A DNA stretch of 64,000 nucleotides from Bacteroides sp. (GCA_017472925.1 JAFUNS010000048.1:16160-80159), one strand, 5' to 3'. Shown: positions 1 to 8,888, numbered from the stretch's first letter. Program-made: numbers and translations. Notes: a model not told the origin generated them from the sequence alone.

Positions 1-159
1 GATTCAAATACATTTCTCATAAAGCCTATCACAGGCATTCCATTAAACAAAACGTGTTTTCTCTCTTGTCCGACAAGCGGACAACCCCAGCAACAGCTGA
101 GCTACTCCTTTTATAAGAGTAGAGGCGTGTCCAAAGGTTTGTTGTTTTTATTATAATTG
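1..159. other. Left-end intergenic stretch with two hairpins
   Basis: I see no gene here. Two short perfect hairpins are visible: TTGTCCG (66-72) with CGGACAA (78-84), and CTACTC (102-107) with GAGTAG (117-122). Neither is followed by a strong T-run on either strand. The minus strand has a D-arm-like string (AGTAGCTCAGCTG), but no T-arm or acceptor stem follows, so it is not a tRNA. Confidence 0.4.
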
Positions 160-744
160 TTATGCAAATGTTTTCAATTCTGTATATAAACGTTGGATAG
201 GTAAACCCACAACATTGAAATAAGAACCGGTTATGTTCTGTACTCCCACAAAACCTATCCATTCCTGTATGCCATAAGCTCCGGCCTTGTCCATCGGTTT
301 ATATCGGGTTACATAATAAGCAATTTCCTCCTCTGTAAGTGGAGCAAAAGTAACATCGGTTACCGTTGCAAAACTTACTTGTTTGCTTTGTGTGGTAATA
401 CAAACTCCTGTTACTACTTGGTGTGTATGTCCGGCCAACTGACGAAGCATATTACACGCTTCTGTTTCATCCTTAGGTTTACCCATTACGATACCATCCA
501 ACCAAACAATGGTATCGGCCGTAATAATAAGTTCGTCTTCCTGCATCACGGAACGATAGGCATCGGCCTTAGTGCGAGCAATATAAACAGGAATCTCTTC
601 GCATCCCAATCCTTCAGGATAAGACTCGTCAATATCAGGCATGGTCTTCACTTCATAAGGAATCCCCAAACCTCCCAACAATTCCTTTCTACGCGGAGAG
701 TTGGAAGCCAATATCACTTTGTATTTTTTCAGATTGTCCAACAT
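160..744 (-). CDS. maf: Maf family nucleotide pyrophosphatase
   Basis: Predicted cytoplasmic nucleoside triphosphate pyrophosphatase of the Maf/YhdE family, which hydrolyses non-canonical or dTTP/UTP-type nucleotides to monophosphates. The 194-residue protein has the N-terminal signature ILASNSPRRKELL and a central ITADTIVWLDG segment carrying the metal-binding Asp, then GKPKDETEA, all typical of the family. I chose the Met at 744 because it starts right after the kdsC stop; a Met four codons upstream at 756 would overlap kdsC by 11 bases. It is the last gene seen of a four-gene minus-strand operon. Family assignment is secure; the exact substrate is not. Confidence 0.93.
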   Translation of the reverse strand: MLDNLKKYKVILASNSPRRKELLGGLGIPYEVKTMPDIDESYPEGLGCEEIPVYIARTKADAYRSVMQEDELIITADTIVWLDGIVMGKPKDETEACNMLRQLAGHTHQVVTGVCITTQSKQVSFATVTDVTFAPLTEEEIAYYVTRYKPMDKAGAYGIQEWIGFVGVQNITGSYFNVVGLPIQRLYTELKTFA

Positions 745-745
745 A

Positions 746-1264
746 TTACCAACCAAATGCTTCTTCGTGAGACATCCATTTTCCTTGTGCCCTCAAAACC
801 TGTTCCACTACATCACGACCACATCCATATCCACCATTACGATGCGAAATATAAGTCGAGATTTCTTTTATTTCAGGAGCTGCATCTGCCGGACAACAGG
901 CACAACCACATAACTGCATGACTTCATAATCGGGTATATCATCTCCCATGTATAGGATTTCTTCGTCAGCCAACTGATATTTCTCCTTCAATTGGTTATA
1001 CTCATTTATCTTCACTGCAGCACCTAAATAGACATCCTTTATGCCTAAGCCTTCGTAACGTTTACGAACCGCTTCTGTCTTTCCACCGGTTATAATGGCC
1101 ACAATCATGCCACACTTCACCGCAAACTGAAGTGCATATCCATCCTTGATGTTGACAGAGCGCATAGGTTCTCCGTTAGGATGTAAATAAATAGTTTCAC
1201 TACTCAATACTCCATCCACATCAAAGACAATGGCCCGTATTTTCTTTAAATCATAATTTATCAT
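746..1264 (-). CDS. kdsC: 3-deoxy-D-manno-octulosonate 8-phosphate phosphatase (KdsC)
   Basis: HAD-superfamily phosphatase that removes phosphate from KDO-8-P, giving KDO for lipid A/LPS core synthesis in the cytoplasm. The 172-residue protein is the capless C0 HAD form expected for KdsC. FDVDGVL lies near residue 14 with nucleophile D15 and acid/base D17, IITGG near 58-62 is motif II, and MGDDIPD near 106 is motif III. Its start overlaps the end of the upstream DUF2520 gene by 14 bases, indicating translational coupling. A general HAD phosphatase is the only alternative, and size and motifs favour KdsC. Confidence 0.92.
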   Translation of the reverse strand: MINYDLKKIRAIVFDVDGVLSSETIYLHPNGEPMRSVNIKDGYALQFAVKCGMIVAIITGGKTEAVRKRYEGLGIKDVYLGAAVKINEYNQLKEKYQLADEEILYMGDDIPDYEVMQLCGCACCPADAAPEIKEISTYISHRNGGYGCGRDVVEQVLRAQGKWMSHEEAFGW

Positions 1265-2033
1265 GGTTGTATATACTCTTACTTATTTTTTCGTATAATT
1301 CCTGAATAGTCGGTTCAGCTTTCAACATATCCAAATGTCGATTAATAACATTCTCATCATAGCGAATAGCCGGTCCCGTTTGGGCTTCTTTAGGAGTGAT
1401 TTCATGCACTTTGCGAGCCGTTTCATCAATGAGGGGCAACATCACCTCGAAAGGTATTCCATGTTGACATAACAAGCGATCACACAAAGCATACATGTGA
1501 TTGCTGAAATTACAGGCAAACACAGCAGCAATATGTAAATATTTACGTTGTTCAGAAGTAGCTTCATACACCTTTTCAGTCCACTTGCCTGCCAACTCTT
1601 TCAGCACTTTCAAATCTATCTTGCTTTCAGCCTCTATAAAAAATGGGACTTCCGACCAATTCACTTCACGTTGTTTACTGAATGTCTGCATAGGATATAG
1701 CACTCCATAACGTAATGCATGTCCTTTCCAAATTTGCATGGGCATACTCCCGGCAGTATGAACAAACAAAGCCTCTTCTCTACCTTTTACTATTTGAGGA
1801 ACCAATTCCTGCAACGCAGCATCTTTCAGAGCTACAATATATAAATCGGCATCACATCTCACTTCTTCCAATGAAGTTACATACGAAGTTTTAAGTTTTT
1901 CTGCCAAGACTGATGCCGAAGCTACTGTGCGGCTATACACCTGTAGAACGTCATATCCCGTTTTAAGTAGGGCCTTTCCCAAATGCGTAGCTACATTACC
2001 AGCTCCTATCAGGACAACTTTATTGAGCACCAT
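1251..2033 (-). CDS. Rossmann-fold DUF2520 oxidoreductase-like protein
   Basis: The 260-residue protein starts with a dinucleotide-binding fold ([14 protein letters not shown], Gly-rich loop at about residues 8-20) and continues with a DUF2520 helical domain containing the conserved stretch around [17 protein letters not shown] near residue 170. The architecture resembles ketopantoate reductase or pyrroline-5-carboxylate reductase relatives, but the substrate is unknown. It overlaps its upstream nitroreductase and downstream kdsC genes by 14 bases each. Association with maf and kdsC is common in Bacteroides by recollection. I assign the fold with confidence and give no reaction. Confidence 0.87.
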   Translation of the reverse strand: MVLNKVVLIGAGNVATHLGKALLKTGYDVLQVYSRTVASASVLAEKLKTSYVTSLEEVRCDADLYIVALKDAALQELVPQIVKGREEALFVHTAGSMPMQIWKGHALRYGVLYPMQTFSKQREVNWSEVPFFIEAESKIDLKVLKELAGKWTEKVYEATSEQRKYLHIAAVFACNFSNHMYALCDRLLCQHGIPFEVMLPLIDETARKVHEITPKEAQTGPAIRYDENVINRHLDMLKAEPTIQELYEKISKSIYNHDKL

Positions 2034-2556
2034 ATTTATTCAGGTGAATTTTTTCCCATTGCAAATGTTCTTCATTGAACGGTTTTCGTTCCATACCTTT
2101 ATGACCAATGGCAATTATGGACAAAACCTGAAGCTGTAAAGGAATATCAAGAACATCATGCACAAATTCATTCGATGGAATACCATCAGCAGTAAAACGT
2201 TCACGAACTTGTATCCAGCAGCTACCCAAACCTAAGTCTTCGGCTTGTAATTGTATCATGATTGAAGCAATCGAAGCATCTTCTATCCAAACGTCACTTG
2301 CCAACGGATCGGCCATCACTACCACTGCTAATGCAGCATCTTTTATAAAAGAGGCACTTTGTTCCTTACAATTTGACAAACGCTCAAGTGTTTCCTTCTC
2401 ATCTACCACCACAAACTCCCAGCAGTTGCTCCGCTTGGACGAAGGTGACATTAAAGCCGCTTTCATCAATGCTACCACCTCATCTTGAGTCAGTTCCTGA
2501 TTAGTGAACTTTCTCATGCTTCGTCTGTTCTTTATCAAGTCACTGAATTGTTCCAT
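2020..2556 (-). CDS. Nitroreductase family protein
   Basis: Predicted FMN-dependent NAD(P)H oxidoreductase of the nitroreductase superfamily, 178 residues. The N-terminal FMN-contact segment (KNRRSMRKF) is clear, followed by MSPSSKRSNCWEFVVV and a C-terminal GLGSCWIQVRERF, typical of the short single-domain members. The start at 2556 is chosen because MEQFSDLIKNRRSMRKF is the usual family start; an upstream extension would run through the promoter region. First gene of the operon with DUF2520, kdsC and maf. A -7 box on the minus strand at 2584-2591 lies 28 bases upstream. Physiological substrate unknown. Confidence 0.9.
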   Translation of the reverse strand: MEQFSDLIKNRRSMRKFTNQELTQDEVVALMKAALMSPSSKRSNCWEFVVVDEKETLERLSNCKEQSASFIKDAALAVVVMADPLASDVWIEDASIASIMIQLQAEDLGLGSCWIQVRERFTADGIPSNEFVHDVLDIPLQLQVLSIIAIGHKGMERKPFNEEHLQWEKIHLNKYGAQ

Positions 2557-2583
2557 AATTCCTATTCTTAACTTTTTTCGATA

Positions 2584-2591
2584 CAAATATA
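2584..2591 (-). promoter_or_regulatory. -7 box for the nitroreductase operon
   Basis: TATATTTG on the minus strand matches the Bacteroidetes TAnnTTTG consensus, 28 bases before the nitroreductase start. It faces away from the plus-strand box at 2625. Confidence 0.6.
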
Positions 2592-2624
2592 CAACGAGAT
2601 TGTGAATTGCTCAACAAAAAGTTC

Positions 2625-2632
2625 TATTTTTG
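2625..2632 (+). promoter_or_regulatory. -7 box for the FemAB-like gene
   Basis: TATTTTTG matches TAnnTTTG, with a TTG at 2600-2602, 22 bases upstream, as a -33 candidate. The box ends only nine bases before the ATG at 2642, so the transcript would have almost no leader. Confidence 0.6.
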
Positions 2633-2641
2633 CAAAGATTT

Positions 2642-3622
2642 ATGGCAGTAAGACTTAGCATATACCGAAAAGGGAGTGCTATTCCCCCTCTACCGGGACA
2701 TACATTAGAGCACTCTACTGAGCTGTTCCATGTATATGAACAGACCCAAGGCTATTCACCTTATATGGTTGTAGCTTTTGACGGTGAACGTCCGATAGCC
2801 AAACTTCTTGCTGTGGTACGGAGGAGTGTACGTTTGTTTCCCCCATCCATTATCAAACGTTGCGAAGTATATCGCTGCGGAGAATATTTTGACGCCAGTC
2901 TTAACAAAGAAACCCTATTTGGAGAAATGCTGGAATATGTAACCCACGAGGTGTTACAACAATCTTTTCTCATTGAATTCAGAAATCTGGAGCAGCCGTT
3001 ATTCGGTTATAAGCACTTCAGAAAGAACCAATATTTTCCCGTCAATTGGTTAAGGGTATACAATTCGCTACACAGCCTCCCCCCGCAAGAACGATTGGAA
3101 CCATCCAAAAAGCGACAAATCAATCGAGCAGTCAAGAACGGAGCCATCATTAAAACAGCTGATACAAAAGAGGAAATCGAAGCCTTCCTCCACATGCTCA
3201 AGAAAGCATATTCATCCAAAATCAGGAAACATTTTCCTGATATCAATTTCTTCCGTTTATTGGCACAACATAACCCTGACAAAAAAATATCCCGTATCAT
3301 ATTAGTAATGTATAAAGGAAAGATAATAGGTGGTTCTTTCTGCTTGTTTTCTGAAAACAATGCCTATCTCTGGTTCTCTGGAAGTATGCGTAAAACCTAT
3401 GCACGACTATACCCTGGTGTAATGGCTGTATGGGGAGCCATTACTTATGCTTACGATAAAGGTTATGAACATTTTGAATTCATGGATGCCGGATTACCGT
3501 TCAAAAAATTTGGCTATCGGGATTTCATTTTAGGCTTTGGAGGCAAACAAATGAGTACGCGCCGTTGGTTCCGTTTCCGCTGGACATGGCTCAACAAAAT
3601 TGTTTGTTGGTTATACAGATAA
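2642..3622 (+). CDS. FemAB/GNAT-like acyltransferase
   Basis: A 326-residue protein with the duplicated acetyltransferase layout of FemAB-like or Acetyltransf_6 proteins. The C-terminal half shows the GNAT-like strand-turn RIILVMYKGKIIGGSFCLF, then YLWFSGSMRK and the ending FMDAGLPFKKFGYRDF common in Bacteroidetes FemAB-like proteins. Such enzymes transfer aminoacyl or acyl groups to peptidoglycan or other cell-surface precursors, but nothing here identifies the acceptor. The ATG at 2642 is preferred over an in-frame TTG at 2630, which lies inside the -7 box. Divergent from the nitroreductase operon, and monocistronic. Confidence 0.75.
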   Translation: MAVRLSIYRKGSAIPPLPGHTLEHSTELFHVYEQTQGYSPYMVVAFDGERPIAKLLAVVRRSVRLFPPSIIKRCEVYRCGEYFDASLNKETLFGEMLEYVTHEVLQQSFLIEFRNLEQPLFGYKHFRKNQYFPVNWLRVYNSLHSLPPQERLEPSKKRQINRAVKNGAIIKTADTKEEIEAFLHMLKKAYSSKIRKHFPDINFFRLLAQHNPDKKISRIILVMYKGKIIGGSFCLFSENNAYLWFSGSMRKTYARLYPGVMAVWGAITYAYDKGYEHFEFMDAGLPFKKFGYRDFILGFGGKQMSTRRWFRFRWTWLNKIVCWLYR

Positions 3623-3725
3623 ATAATTGAAGAAATATTTCTTTATTTGGCACAAATTTATTTCCTTTGTGCAAATTTAGTCATAGTAGACAAAAAGATT
3701 ATAATAACTCTAAAAAAATAACATT

Positions 3726-4142
3726 ATGAAGATTTCGCACATCGAACATTTAGGTATTGCTGTAAAAAGCATTGAAGAAGCCTTACCGTATTATGAAAAC
3801 GTTTTGGGCTTGAAGTGCTATAACATTGAAACAGTAGAAGATCAGAAAGTAAGAACTGCTTTCCTAAAGGTAGGTGATGTAAAGATTGAACTTCTGGAGC
3901 CCACAAGCCCCGAAAGTACCATTGCCAAGTTTATCGAAAAGAACAATGGTAACGGTGGTATGCACCACTTGGCTTTTGCCGTTGAAGATGGTGTAGCCAA
4001 TGCTCTGGCCGAAGCCGAAACTACCGGCATCCGCCTTATCGACAAGGCTCCTCGCAAAGGTGCTGAAGGTTTGAACATTGCATTCCTTCATCCGAAGTCA
4101 ACTTTGGGTGTATTGACTGAACTTTGTGAAAAGCCCGAATAA
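3726..4142 (+). CDS. mce: Methylmalonyl-CoA epimerase
   Basis: Interconverts (S)- and (R)-methylmalonyl-CoA, linking methylmalonyl-CoA mutase to the decarboxylase encoded next door. The 138-residue VOC-fold protein begins MKISHIEHLGIAV with metal-ligand His8. It has a second metal-ligand region in GGMHHLAFAV near residue 80 and a final IAFLHPKSTLGVLTELCE with the conserved His and Glu. Length equals the family norm. It is the first gene of a five-gene plus-strand operon, with 35 bases to mmdA, and sits in the succinate-to-propionate fermentation route. A poor -7-like TTCCTTTG lies at 3662-3669. Confidence 0.95.
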   Translation: MKISHIEHLGIAVKSIEEALPYYENVLGLKCYNIETVEDQKVRTAFLKVGDVKIELLEPTSPESTIAKFIEKNNGNGGMHHLAFAVEDGVANALAEAETTGIRLIDKAPRKGAEGLNIAFLHPKSTLGVLTELCEKPE

Positions 4143-4177
4143 GAAACTTAATTTATAAACCATAAATCAATAAGAAG

Positions 4178-5731
4178 ATGAGCAATCAACTTGAAAAAAT
4201 ACAGGAGCTTATTGAACGCCGTGCGGTAGCACGTTTAGGTGGTGGCGAAAAGGCCATTGCCAAGCAACACGAGAAAGGAAAATTCACTGCCCGCGAACGC
4301 ATTGCCATGTTGTTGGACGAAGGCAGTTTTGAAGAAATGGATATGTTCGTTGAACATCGTTGTACTAACTTCGGTATGGAAAAGAAACACTATGCCGGCG
4401 ACGGTGTGGTAACCGGTTGTGGTACTATCGACGGACGTTTAGTATATGTTTTTGCACAAGACTTTACCGTATCGGCTGGTTCTCTTTCAGAAACCATGTC
4501 ATTGAAGATTTGTAAGGTAATGGATCAAGCCATGAAGATGGGTGCTCCATGTATCGGTATCAATGACTCGGGTGGTGCCCGTATTCAGGAAGGTATCAAT
4601 GCTTTGGCCGGTTATTCTGAAATCTTCCAGCGCAATATCCTTGCATCAGGTGTAATTCCACAGATTTCGGGTATCTTCGGTCCTTGTGCTGGTGGTGCTG
4701 TATATTCTCCAGCTTTGACCGACTTCACTTTGATGATGGAAGGTACATCATACATGTTCTTGACTGGTCCTAAGGTAGTGAAGACAGTGACTGGTGAAGA
4801 CGTGACTCAAGAAGAACTTGGTGGTGCAAGCGTACACTCAACCAAGAGTGGTGTTACTCACTTTACTGCTGAAACTGAAGAAGAAGGTTTGGCACTTATC
4901 CGCCAATTGTTGAGCTACATTCCACAAAACAATTTGGAAGAAGCTCCTTATTTGGATTGCACAGACCCAATCGACCGTTTGGAAGACTCGTTGAACGAAA
5001 TCATTCCTGACAGCCCGAACCAGCCATACGATATGTATGAAGTTATCGGTGCTATTGTGGACAATGGTGAATTCCTTGAAGTACAAAAGGATTATGCAAA
5101 GAACATCATTGTTGGTTTTGCCCGTTTCAATGGTCAGTCAGTAGGTATCGTTGCCAACCAGCCTAAGTATTTGGCAGGTGTATTGGATTGCAACGCCTCT
5201 CGTAAGGGTGCCCGTTTCGTTCGTTTCTGCGACGCTTTCAATATTCCTTTGGTTACATTGGTAGACGTACCGGGCTTCCTCCCAGGTACAGGTCAGGAAT
5301 ACAATGCAGTAATCCTCCACGGTGCGAAGTTGCTTTATGCCTACGGCGAAGCTACTGTGCCTAAGGTAACTGTTACTTTGCGTAAGTCATACGGTGGTTC
5401 ACACATTGTGATGAGCTGTAAGCAACTCCGTGGCGACATGAACTATGCATGGCCAACAGCCGAAATCGCCGTAATGGGTGGTGCAGGTGCTGTTGAAGTA
5501 TTGTATGCCCGCGAAGCTAAGGAACAGGAAGATCCTGCTAAATTCCTTGCTGAAAAGGAAGCTGAATACACCAAGTTGTTCGCTAATCCATACAATGCAG
5601 CGAAGTATGGCTACATCGACGATGTTATCGAACCGCGTAACACTCGTTTCCGCGTAATTCGTGCATTGCAACAATTGCAAACTAAGAAGTTGGCTAACCC
5701 AGCCAAGAAGCATGGTAATATTCCTTTGTAA
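4178..5731 (+). CDS. mmdA: Methylmalonyl-CoA decarboxylase alpha subunit (carboxyltransferase)
   Basis: Carboxyltransferase subunit that moves the carboxyl group from methylmalonyl-CoA to biotin on the carrier protein. The 517-residue protein has the two crotonase-like halves of the acyl-CoA carboxylase beta family: an N-terminal CoA-site region with [12 protein letters not shown] and [13 protein letters not shown] near residues 130-175, and a C-terminal half with [14 protein letters not shown] near 360. In this operon the partners are an OadG-like protein, a biotin carrier and a Na+-pump beta subunit. The decarboxylase function is therefore more likely than an ATP-dependent propionyl-CoA carboxylase; no biotin carboxylase gene is nearby. 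Confidence 0.95.
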   Translation: MSNQLEKIQELIERRAVARLGGGEKAIAKQHEKGKFTARERIAMLLDEGSFEEMDMFVEHRCTNFGMEKKHYAGDGVVTGCGTIDGRLVYVFAQDFTVSAGSLSETMSLKICKVMDQAMKMGAPCIGINDSGGARIQEGINALAGYSEIFQRNILASGVIPQISGIFGPCAGGAVYSPALTDFTLMMEGTSYMFLTGPKVVKTVTGEDVTQEELGGASVHSTKSGVTHFTAETEEEGLALIRQLLSYIPQNNLEEAPYLDCTDPIDRLEDSLNEIIPDSPNQPYDMYEVIGAIVDNGEFLEVQKDYAKNIIVGFARFNGQSVGIVANQPKYLAGVLDCNASRKGARFVRFCDAFNIPLVTLVDVPGFLPGTGQEYNAVILHGAKLLYAYGEATVPKVTVTLRKSYGGSHIVMSCKQLRGDMNYAWPTAEIAVMGGAGAVEVLYAREAKEQEDPAKFLAEKEAEYTKLFANPYNAAKYGYIDDVIEPRNTRFRVIRALQQLQTKKLANPAKKHGNIPL

Positions 5732-5753
5732 TCACACTAAAAACAAGAAGTTT

Positions 5754-6677
5754 ATGAATAAAATTAAAATCGGATGGCTTCTGTCTTTAGCGTTGATGCT
5801 GGGAATGACTTCTTGCGGTGAGCAGAAATCAAACACCAAGCTGATTCTGAATGAAGTGCTGATTGAAAATCAAACTAATTTTCAAGACGACTACGGCATT
5901 CATAGCGCATGGATTGAAGTATTTAACCAATCATACAGCAGTGCTAATTTGGCTGGTTACCGTCTGAAGGTAAGCAACCAACCGGGCGATACTGCCAGCT
6001 ATTTCATCCCGAAAGGTGATGTATTGACTTTAGTGAAACCTCGTCAGCACTCCTTGTTCTGGGCCGACGGACAACCCAATCGTGGTACCTTCCATACTAA
6101 TTTTATTTTAAATGGTACTACCGATACATGGATAGGTCTATACGACTCTGGCGACAAGTTGGTTGATCAGATAACTATTCCTGCCAACACGTTGAAAGCC
6201 GATGAATCGTATGCCCGCGTAAGCGATGCATCCGAAGATTGGGAAGTAAAGGGAGCCAGTGAAGACAAGTATGTAACTCCAAGCACCAATAACCAAACAC
6301 AAGACAGCAATGCCAAGATGGAAAAATTCAAGCAGCACGATAGTGTAGGTGTTGGTATGGCCATTACTGCTATGAGTGTAGTATTCTCTGGTTTGTTGTT
6401 GCTATACATTTCCTTCCGACTTATCGGTAAGGCATCGGTAAGCGTATCCCGCAGACGCGCCATGAAGACCAAGGAAGTGACCAGTGTAGAAGAAGCCAAG
6501 GAAAAGAAATTGGGCGAAGCTCCGGGCGAAGTGTTTGCTGCTATTGCCATGGCTATGCACGAATCGCAGAATATGCATGATGAAGAAGAAACAGTTCTTA
6601 CCATCACTCGTGTAAAACGGAGCTATTCTCCATGGAGTTCAAAGATCTACACCTTGCGCGAAACTCCCAAGAAATAA
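5754..6677 (+). CDS. Lipoprotein with lamin-tail domain fused to OadG-like anchor
   Basis: A 307-residue probable gamma/delta subunit of the decarboxylase complex. It starts with a lipoprotein signal peptide whose lipobox ends at Cys21 (LGMTSC). Residues of about 26-165 look like a lamin-tail/LTD beta-sandwich (LILNEVLIENQ, then WIEVFNQS and LAGYRLKVSNQ). A single transmembrane segment near 205-227 (AITAMSVVFSGLLLLYISF) and a charged cytoplasmic tail resemble OadG. OadG proteins assemble the membrane beta subunit with the catalytic alpha subunit. An extracytoplasmic LTD on this subunit is unusual. The start at 5754 is chosen because the signal peptide begins there. Confidence 0.85.
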   Translation: MNKIKIGWLLSLALMLGMTSCGEQKSNTKLILNEVLIENQTNFQDDYGIHSAWIEVFNQSYSSANLAGYRLKVSNQPGDTASYFIPKGDVLTLVKPRQHSLFWADGQPNRGTFHTNFILNGTTDTWIGLYDSGDKLVDQITIPANTLKADESYARVSDASEDWEVKGASEDKYVTPSTNNQTQDSNAKMEKFKQHDSVGVGMAITAMSVVFSGLLLLYISFRLIGKASVSVSRRRAMKTKEVTSVEEAKEKKLGEAPGEVFAAIAMAMHESQNMHDEEETVLTITRVKRSYSPWSSKIYTLRETPKK

Positions 6678-6704
6678 TCAATCACCTTTAAATCAGATAA
6701 TAAA

Positions 6705-7118
6705 ATGAAAGAATATAAATATAAAATCAATGGTAATGTTTACAATGTAGTCATTGGAGACATCGAAGACAACATTGCCCATGTAGAAGTGAACGGAACC
6801 CACTACAACGTAGAAATGGAAAAGAAGCAGAAAGCTGCTGCACCTATTGCAAGACCTCGCCCTGCTGCCGTCGCCGCTAAGCCAGCAGCCAAGCCTGCTG
6901 CTGCTAAGGGTGGCGTGAAGTCTCCGCTTCCTGGTGTAATTCTTGACATTAAGGTAAAAGAAGGCGACGTAGTGAAGAAGGGACAAACCGTCATCATCCT
7001 CGAAGCCATGAAAATGGAAAACAGCATCAATGCCGACCGCGACGGAAAAATTACTGCCATCAAGGTTAGCAAGGGAGAATCTGTTCTTGAAGGTACTGAC
7101 CTCGTAATCATTGAATAA
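6705..7118 (+). CDS. mmdC: Biotin carboxyl carrier subunit of the decarboxylase
   Basis: Carries CO2 on biotin between the alpha carboxyltransferase and the membrane beta subunit. The 137-residue protein has a short N-terminal beta domain (1-40), an Ala/Pro/Lys-rich flexible linker (about 44-68) and a C-terminal biotinyl domain (71-137). The biotinylation motif EAMKM places the modified lysine at K103. The linker is typical of MmdC and OadA tails. The stop is followed after one base by the beta-subunit ATG, so the two are co-translated. The gene symbol follows the Veillonella nomenclature; function is clear from motif and neighbours. Confidence 0.94.
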   Translation: MKEYKYKINGNVYNVVIGDIEDNIAHVEVNGTHYNVEMEKKQKAAAPIARPRPAAVAAKPAAKPAAAKGGVKSPLPGVILDIKVKEGDVVKKGQTVIILEAMKMENSINADRDGKITAIKVSKGESVLEGTDLVIIE

Positions 7119-7119
7119 T

Positions 7120-8280
7120 ATGGGAGAATTTATAGATTTTATTGGAAATAACCTGGCCGACTTCTGGACATATACAGGATTTGCCAACGCCACCGTTGGT
7201 CACCTGATTATGATTTTGGTCGGTTTGGTATTCATTTATTTGGCTGTTGCTCATGAATTTGAGCCCATGCTACTGATTCCTATTGGTTTCGGTATGCTTA
7301 TCGGTAACATACCTTTCAACATGGAAGCCGGTCTGCAAGTCGGCATCTATGAAGAAGGTTCTGTATTGAATATCCTGTATCAAGGGGTAACCTCCGGATG
7401 GTATCCGCCACTTATCTTCCTGGGTATCGGGGCAATGACCGACTTCTCGGCTTTGATATCCAATCCTAAGTTGATGTTGATTGGTGCAGCTGCCCAGTTC
7501 GGTATCTTTGGTGCTTACATGATTGCATTGGCATTAGGCTTTACTCCGATGCAGGCAGGTGCTATCGGTATCATTGGTGGTGCTGACGGTCCTACCGCTA
7601 TCTTCCTTTCTTCGAAGTTGGCTCCTAACTTGATGGGTGCTATTGCGGTATCGGCCTATTCTTACATGGCTTTGGTACCGGTAATCCAACCGCCTATCAT
7701 GCGTTGGCTCACTACCAAGAAAGAACGTGTAATGCGTATGCCGGCTCCTCGTGTGGTATCGCATACAGAAAAGGTAATGTTCCCCATCATCGGTTTGTTG
7801 CTCACTTGTTTCCTCGTACCGTCCGGTTTACCATTGCTCGGTATGTTGTTCTTCGGTAACTTGTTGAAGGAAAGTGGTGTAACTCGTCGTTTGGCTGAAA
7901 CAGCCCGCGGTCCGCTGATTGACACTATCACTATCCTCCTTGGTTTGACTGTAGGTGCTTCTACCCAAGCATCTGAATTCTTGACATTCGACTCTGTACT
8001 TATCTTCGGTCTCGGTGCGTTGTCGTTCGTTATTGCCACTACTTCCGGTGTTATCTTCGTGAAGATCTTCAACCTCATCCTTCCGAAGGCCAAGCGTATC
8101 AATCCGTTGATTGGTAATGCCGGTGTATCTGCTGTGCCCGACTCGGCCCGTATATCACAAACAGTAGGTTTGGAATACGACCCGACCAACTATCTGTTGA
8201 TGCACGCTATGGGCCCGAACGTAGCCGGTGTAATCGGTTCGGCTGTTGCTGCCGGTATCCTTTTGGGATTCTTGATGTAA
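7120..8280 (+). CDS. mmdB: Na+-pumping decarboxylase beta subunit
   Basis: Integral membrane subunit that decarboxylates carboxybiotin and exports Na+. The 386-residue protein is almost entirely hydrophobic, with about nine to eleven membrane segments. It contains the family motifs GIIGGADGPTAIFLSSKLAP near residue 150 (the conserved Asp region) and NPLIGNAGVSAVPDSARISQ near 330. The ATG at 7120 is chosen over an upstream in-frame TTG inside mmdC. Last gene of the operon, followed by a strong terminator at 8303. OadB of oxaloacetate decarboxylase has the same fold; the mce and mmdA neighbours favour the methylmalonyl-CoA enzyme. Confidence 0.95.
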   Translation: MGEFIDFIGNNLADFWTYTGFANATVGHLIMILVGLVFIYLAVAHEFEPMLLIPIGFGMLIGNIPFNMEAGLQVGIYEEGSVLNILYQGVTSGWYPPLIFLGIGAMTDFSALISNPKLMLIGAAAQFGIFGAYMIALALGFTPMQAGAIGIIGGADGPTAIFLSSKLAPNLMGAIAVSAYSYMALVPVIQPPIMRWLTTKKERVMRMPAPRVVSHTEKVMFPIIGLLLTCFLVPSGLPLLGMLFFGNLLKESGVTRRLAETARGPLIDTITILLGLTVGASTQASEFLTFDSVLIFGLGALSFVIATTSGVIFVKIFNLILPKAKRINPLIGNAGVSAVPDSARISQTVGLEYDPTNYLLMHAMGPNVAGVIGSAVAAGILLGFLM

Positions 8281-8302
8281 TCAATACACAAATCATAACA
8301 AT

Positions 8303-8334
8303 AAAAAAGGTGTTTCGTTTGAAACACCTTTTTT
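8303..8334. terminator. Bidirectional terminator between mmdB and the YbjQ gene
   Basis: A perfect 14-base inverted repeat, A-run plus GGTGTTTC, loop GTTT, then GAAACACC plus T-run. It serves the plus-strand operon and the convergent YbjQ-family gene. Confidence 0.93.
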
Positions 8335-8342
8335 ATTATCTA

Positions 8343-8666
8343 TCAATCTTGAACAAACACCGCTGTACCACTGGCCGTCACCATCAGCATACTGCTGTTA
8401 CCACCTACGGTTTCAAAATCCAAGTCTACCCCTATCACTGCATTTGCTCCAAGACGCATGGCTTGTTCTTCCATTTCGCGAAGAGCTGTATTCTTGGCTT
8501 CACGAAGTACCTCTTCATAAGACGATGAGCGTCCACCTACGATGTCACGTATACTTGCAAACAAATCACGAAAAACATTCGCACCAATAATTGTTTCACC
8601 CGACACAATACCATAATATTTGGTAATGCGTTTTCCTTCAATATTAGGAGTTGTTGTAGTTAGCAT
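8343..8666 (-). CDS. YbjQ family (heavy-metal-binding domain) protein
   Basis: A 107-residue protein of the YbjQ/UPF0145 family. The signature run from the N-terminus is clear: [20 protein letters not shown], then [11 protein letters not shown] and [15 protein letters not shown]. Members form homopentamers and are annotated as putative heavy-metal-binding proteins, but a defined cellular role is not established. It is a single gene with its own -7 box at 8697-8704 and shares the terminator at 8303 with the convergent mmd operon. Family identity is firm and function is not. Confidence 0.92.
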   Translation of the reverse strand: MLTTTTPNIEGKRITKYYGIVSGETIIGANVFRDLFASIRDIVGGRSSSYEEVLREAKNTALREMEEQAMRLGANAVIGVDLDFETVGGNSSMLMVTASGTAVFVQD

Positions 8667-8696
8667 ATCATTTCTTTTTAAAGATTAATATATAAA

Positions 8697-8704
8697 CAAA
8701 GATA
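8697..8704 (-). promoter_or_regulatory. -7 box for the YbjQ-family gene
   Basis: TATCTTTG on the minus strand, 31 bases before the start codon, matches TAnnTTTG. Confidence 0.6.
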
Positions 8705-8770
8705 GTGCTTTTTTCTTCTACTACCCCATAAAGAATAAATAAAATGTTTCAGAGTTCACGCAACTAAGTC

Positions 8771-8888
8771 CGTTAGCCGGTGAGAGTACTCTCGTTACCC
8801 TATGCTTGCTCTTTCACCCTACCCCTGAAAGAGCAAGCGTCCTGCTACGAGAGTATAAGCATGAACGAATGAAAGTACTAACGTTTTT
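8771..8888. repeat. Nested inverted repeat of about 113 bases
   Basis: Arms nest symmetrically. CGTTAG (8771-8776) pairs with CTAACG (8878-8883), ACTCTCGT (8788-8795) with ACGAGAGT (8847-8854), and a perfect 13-base arm starting GCTTGCTCTTTCA (8804-8816) with its complement at 8826-8838, around a nine-base C-rich loop. A separate perfect palindrome GAGAGTACTCTC (8782-8793) competes with the middle arm, and AGTACT recurs at 8875. A T-run follows the outer arm at 8884. No ORF fits. It could be a cruciform, a structured RNA or a mobile-element remnant. Confidence 0.7.

Noticed and set aside
1-130. tRNA-like D-arm string on the minus strand
   Set aside because: Only a short D-arm-like string is present; no anticodon arm, T-arm or acceptor stem follows.
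5661-5753. Upstream start for the lamin-tail/OadG protein
   Set aside because: The extension lies within mmdA and precedes a clear lipoprotein signal at 5754.
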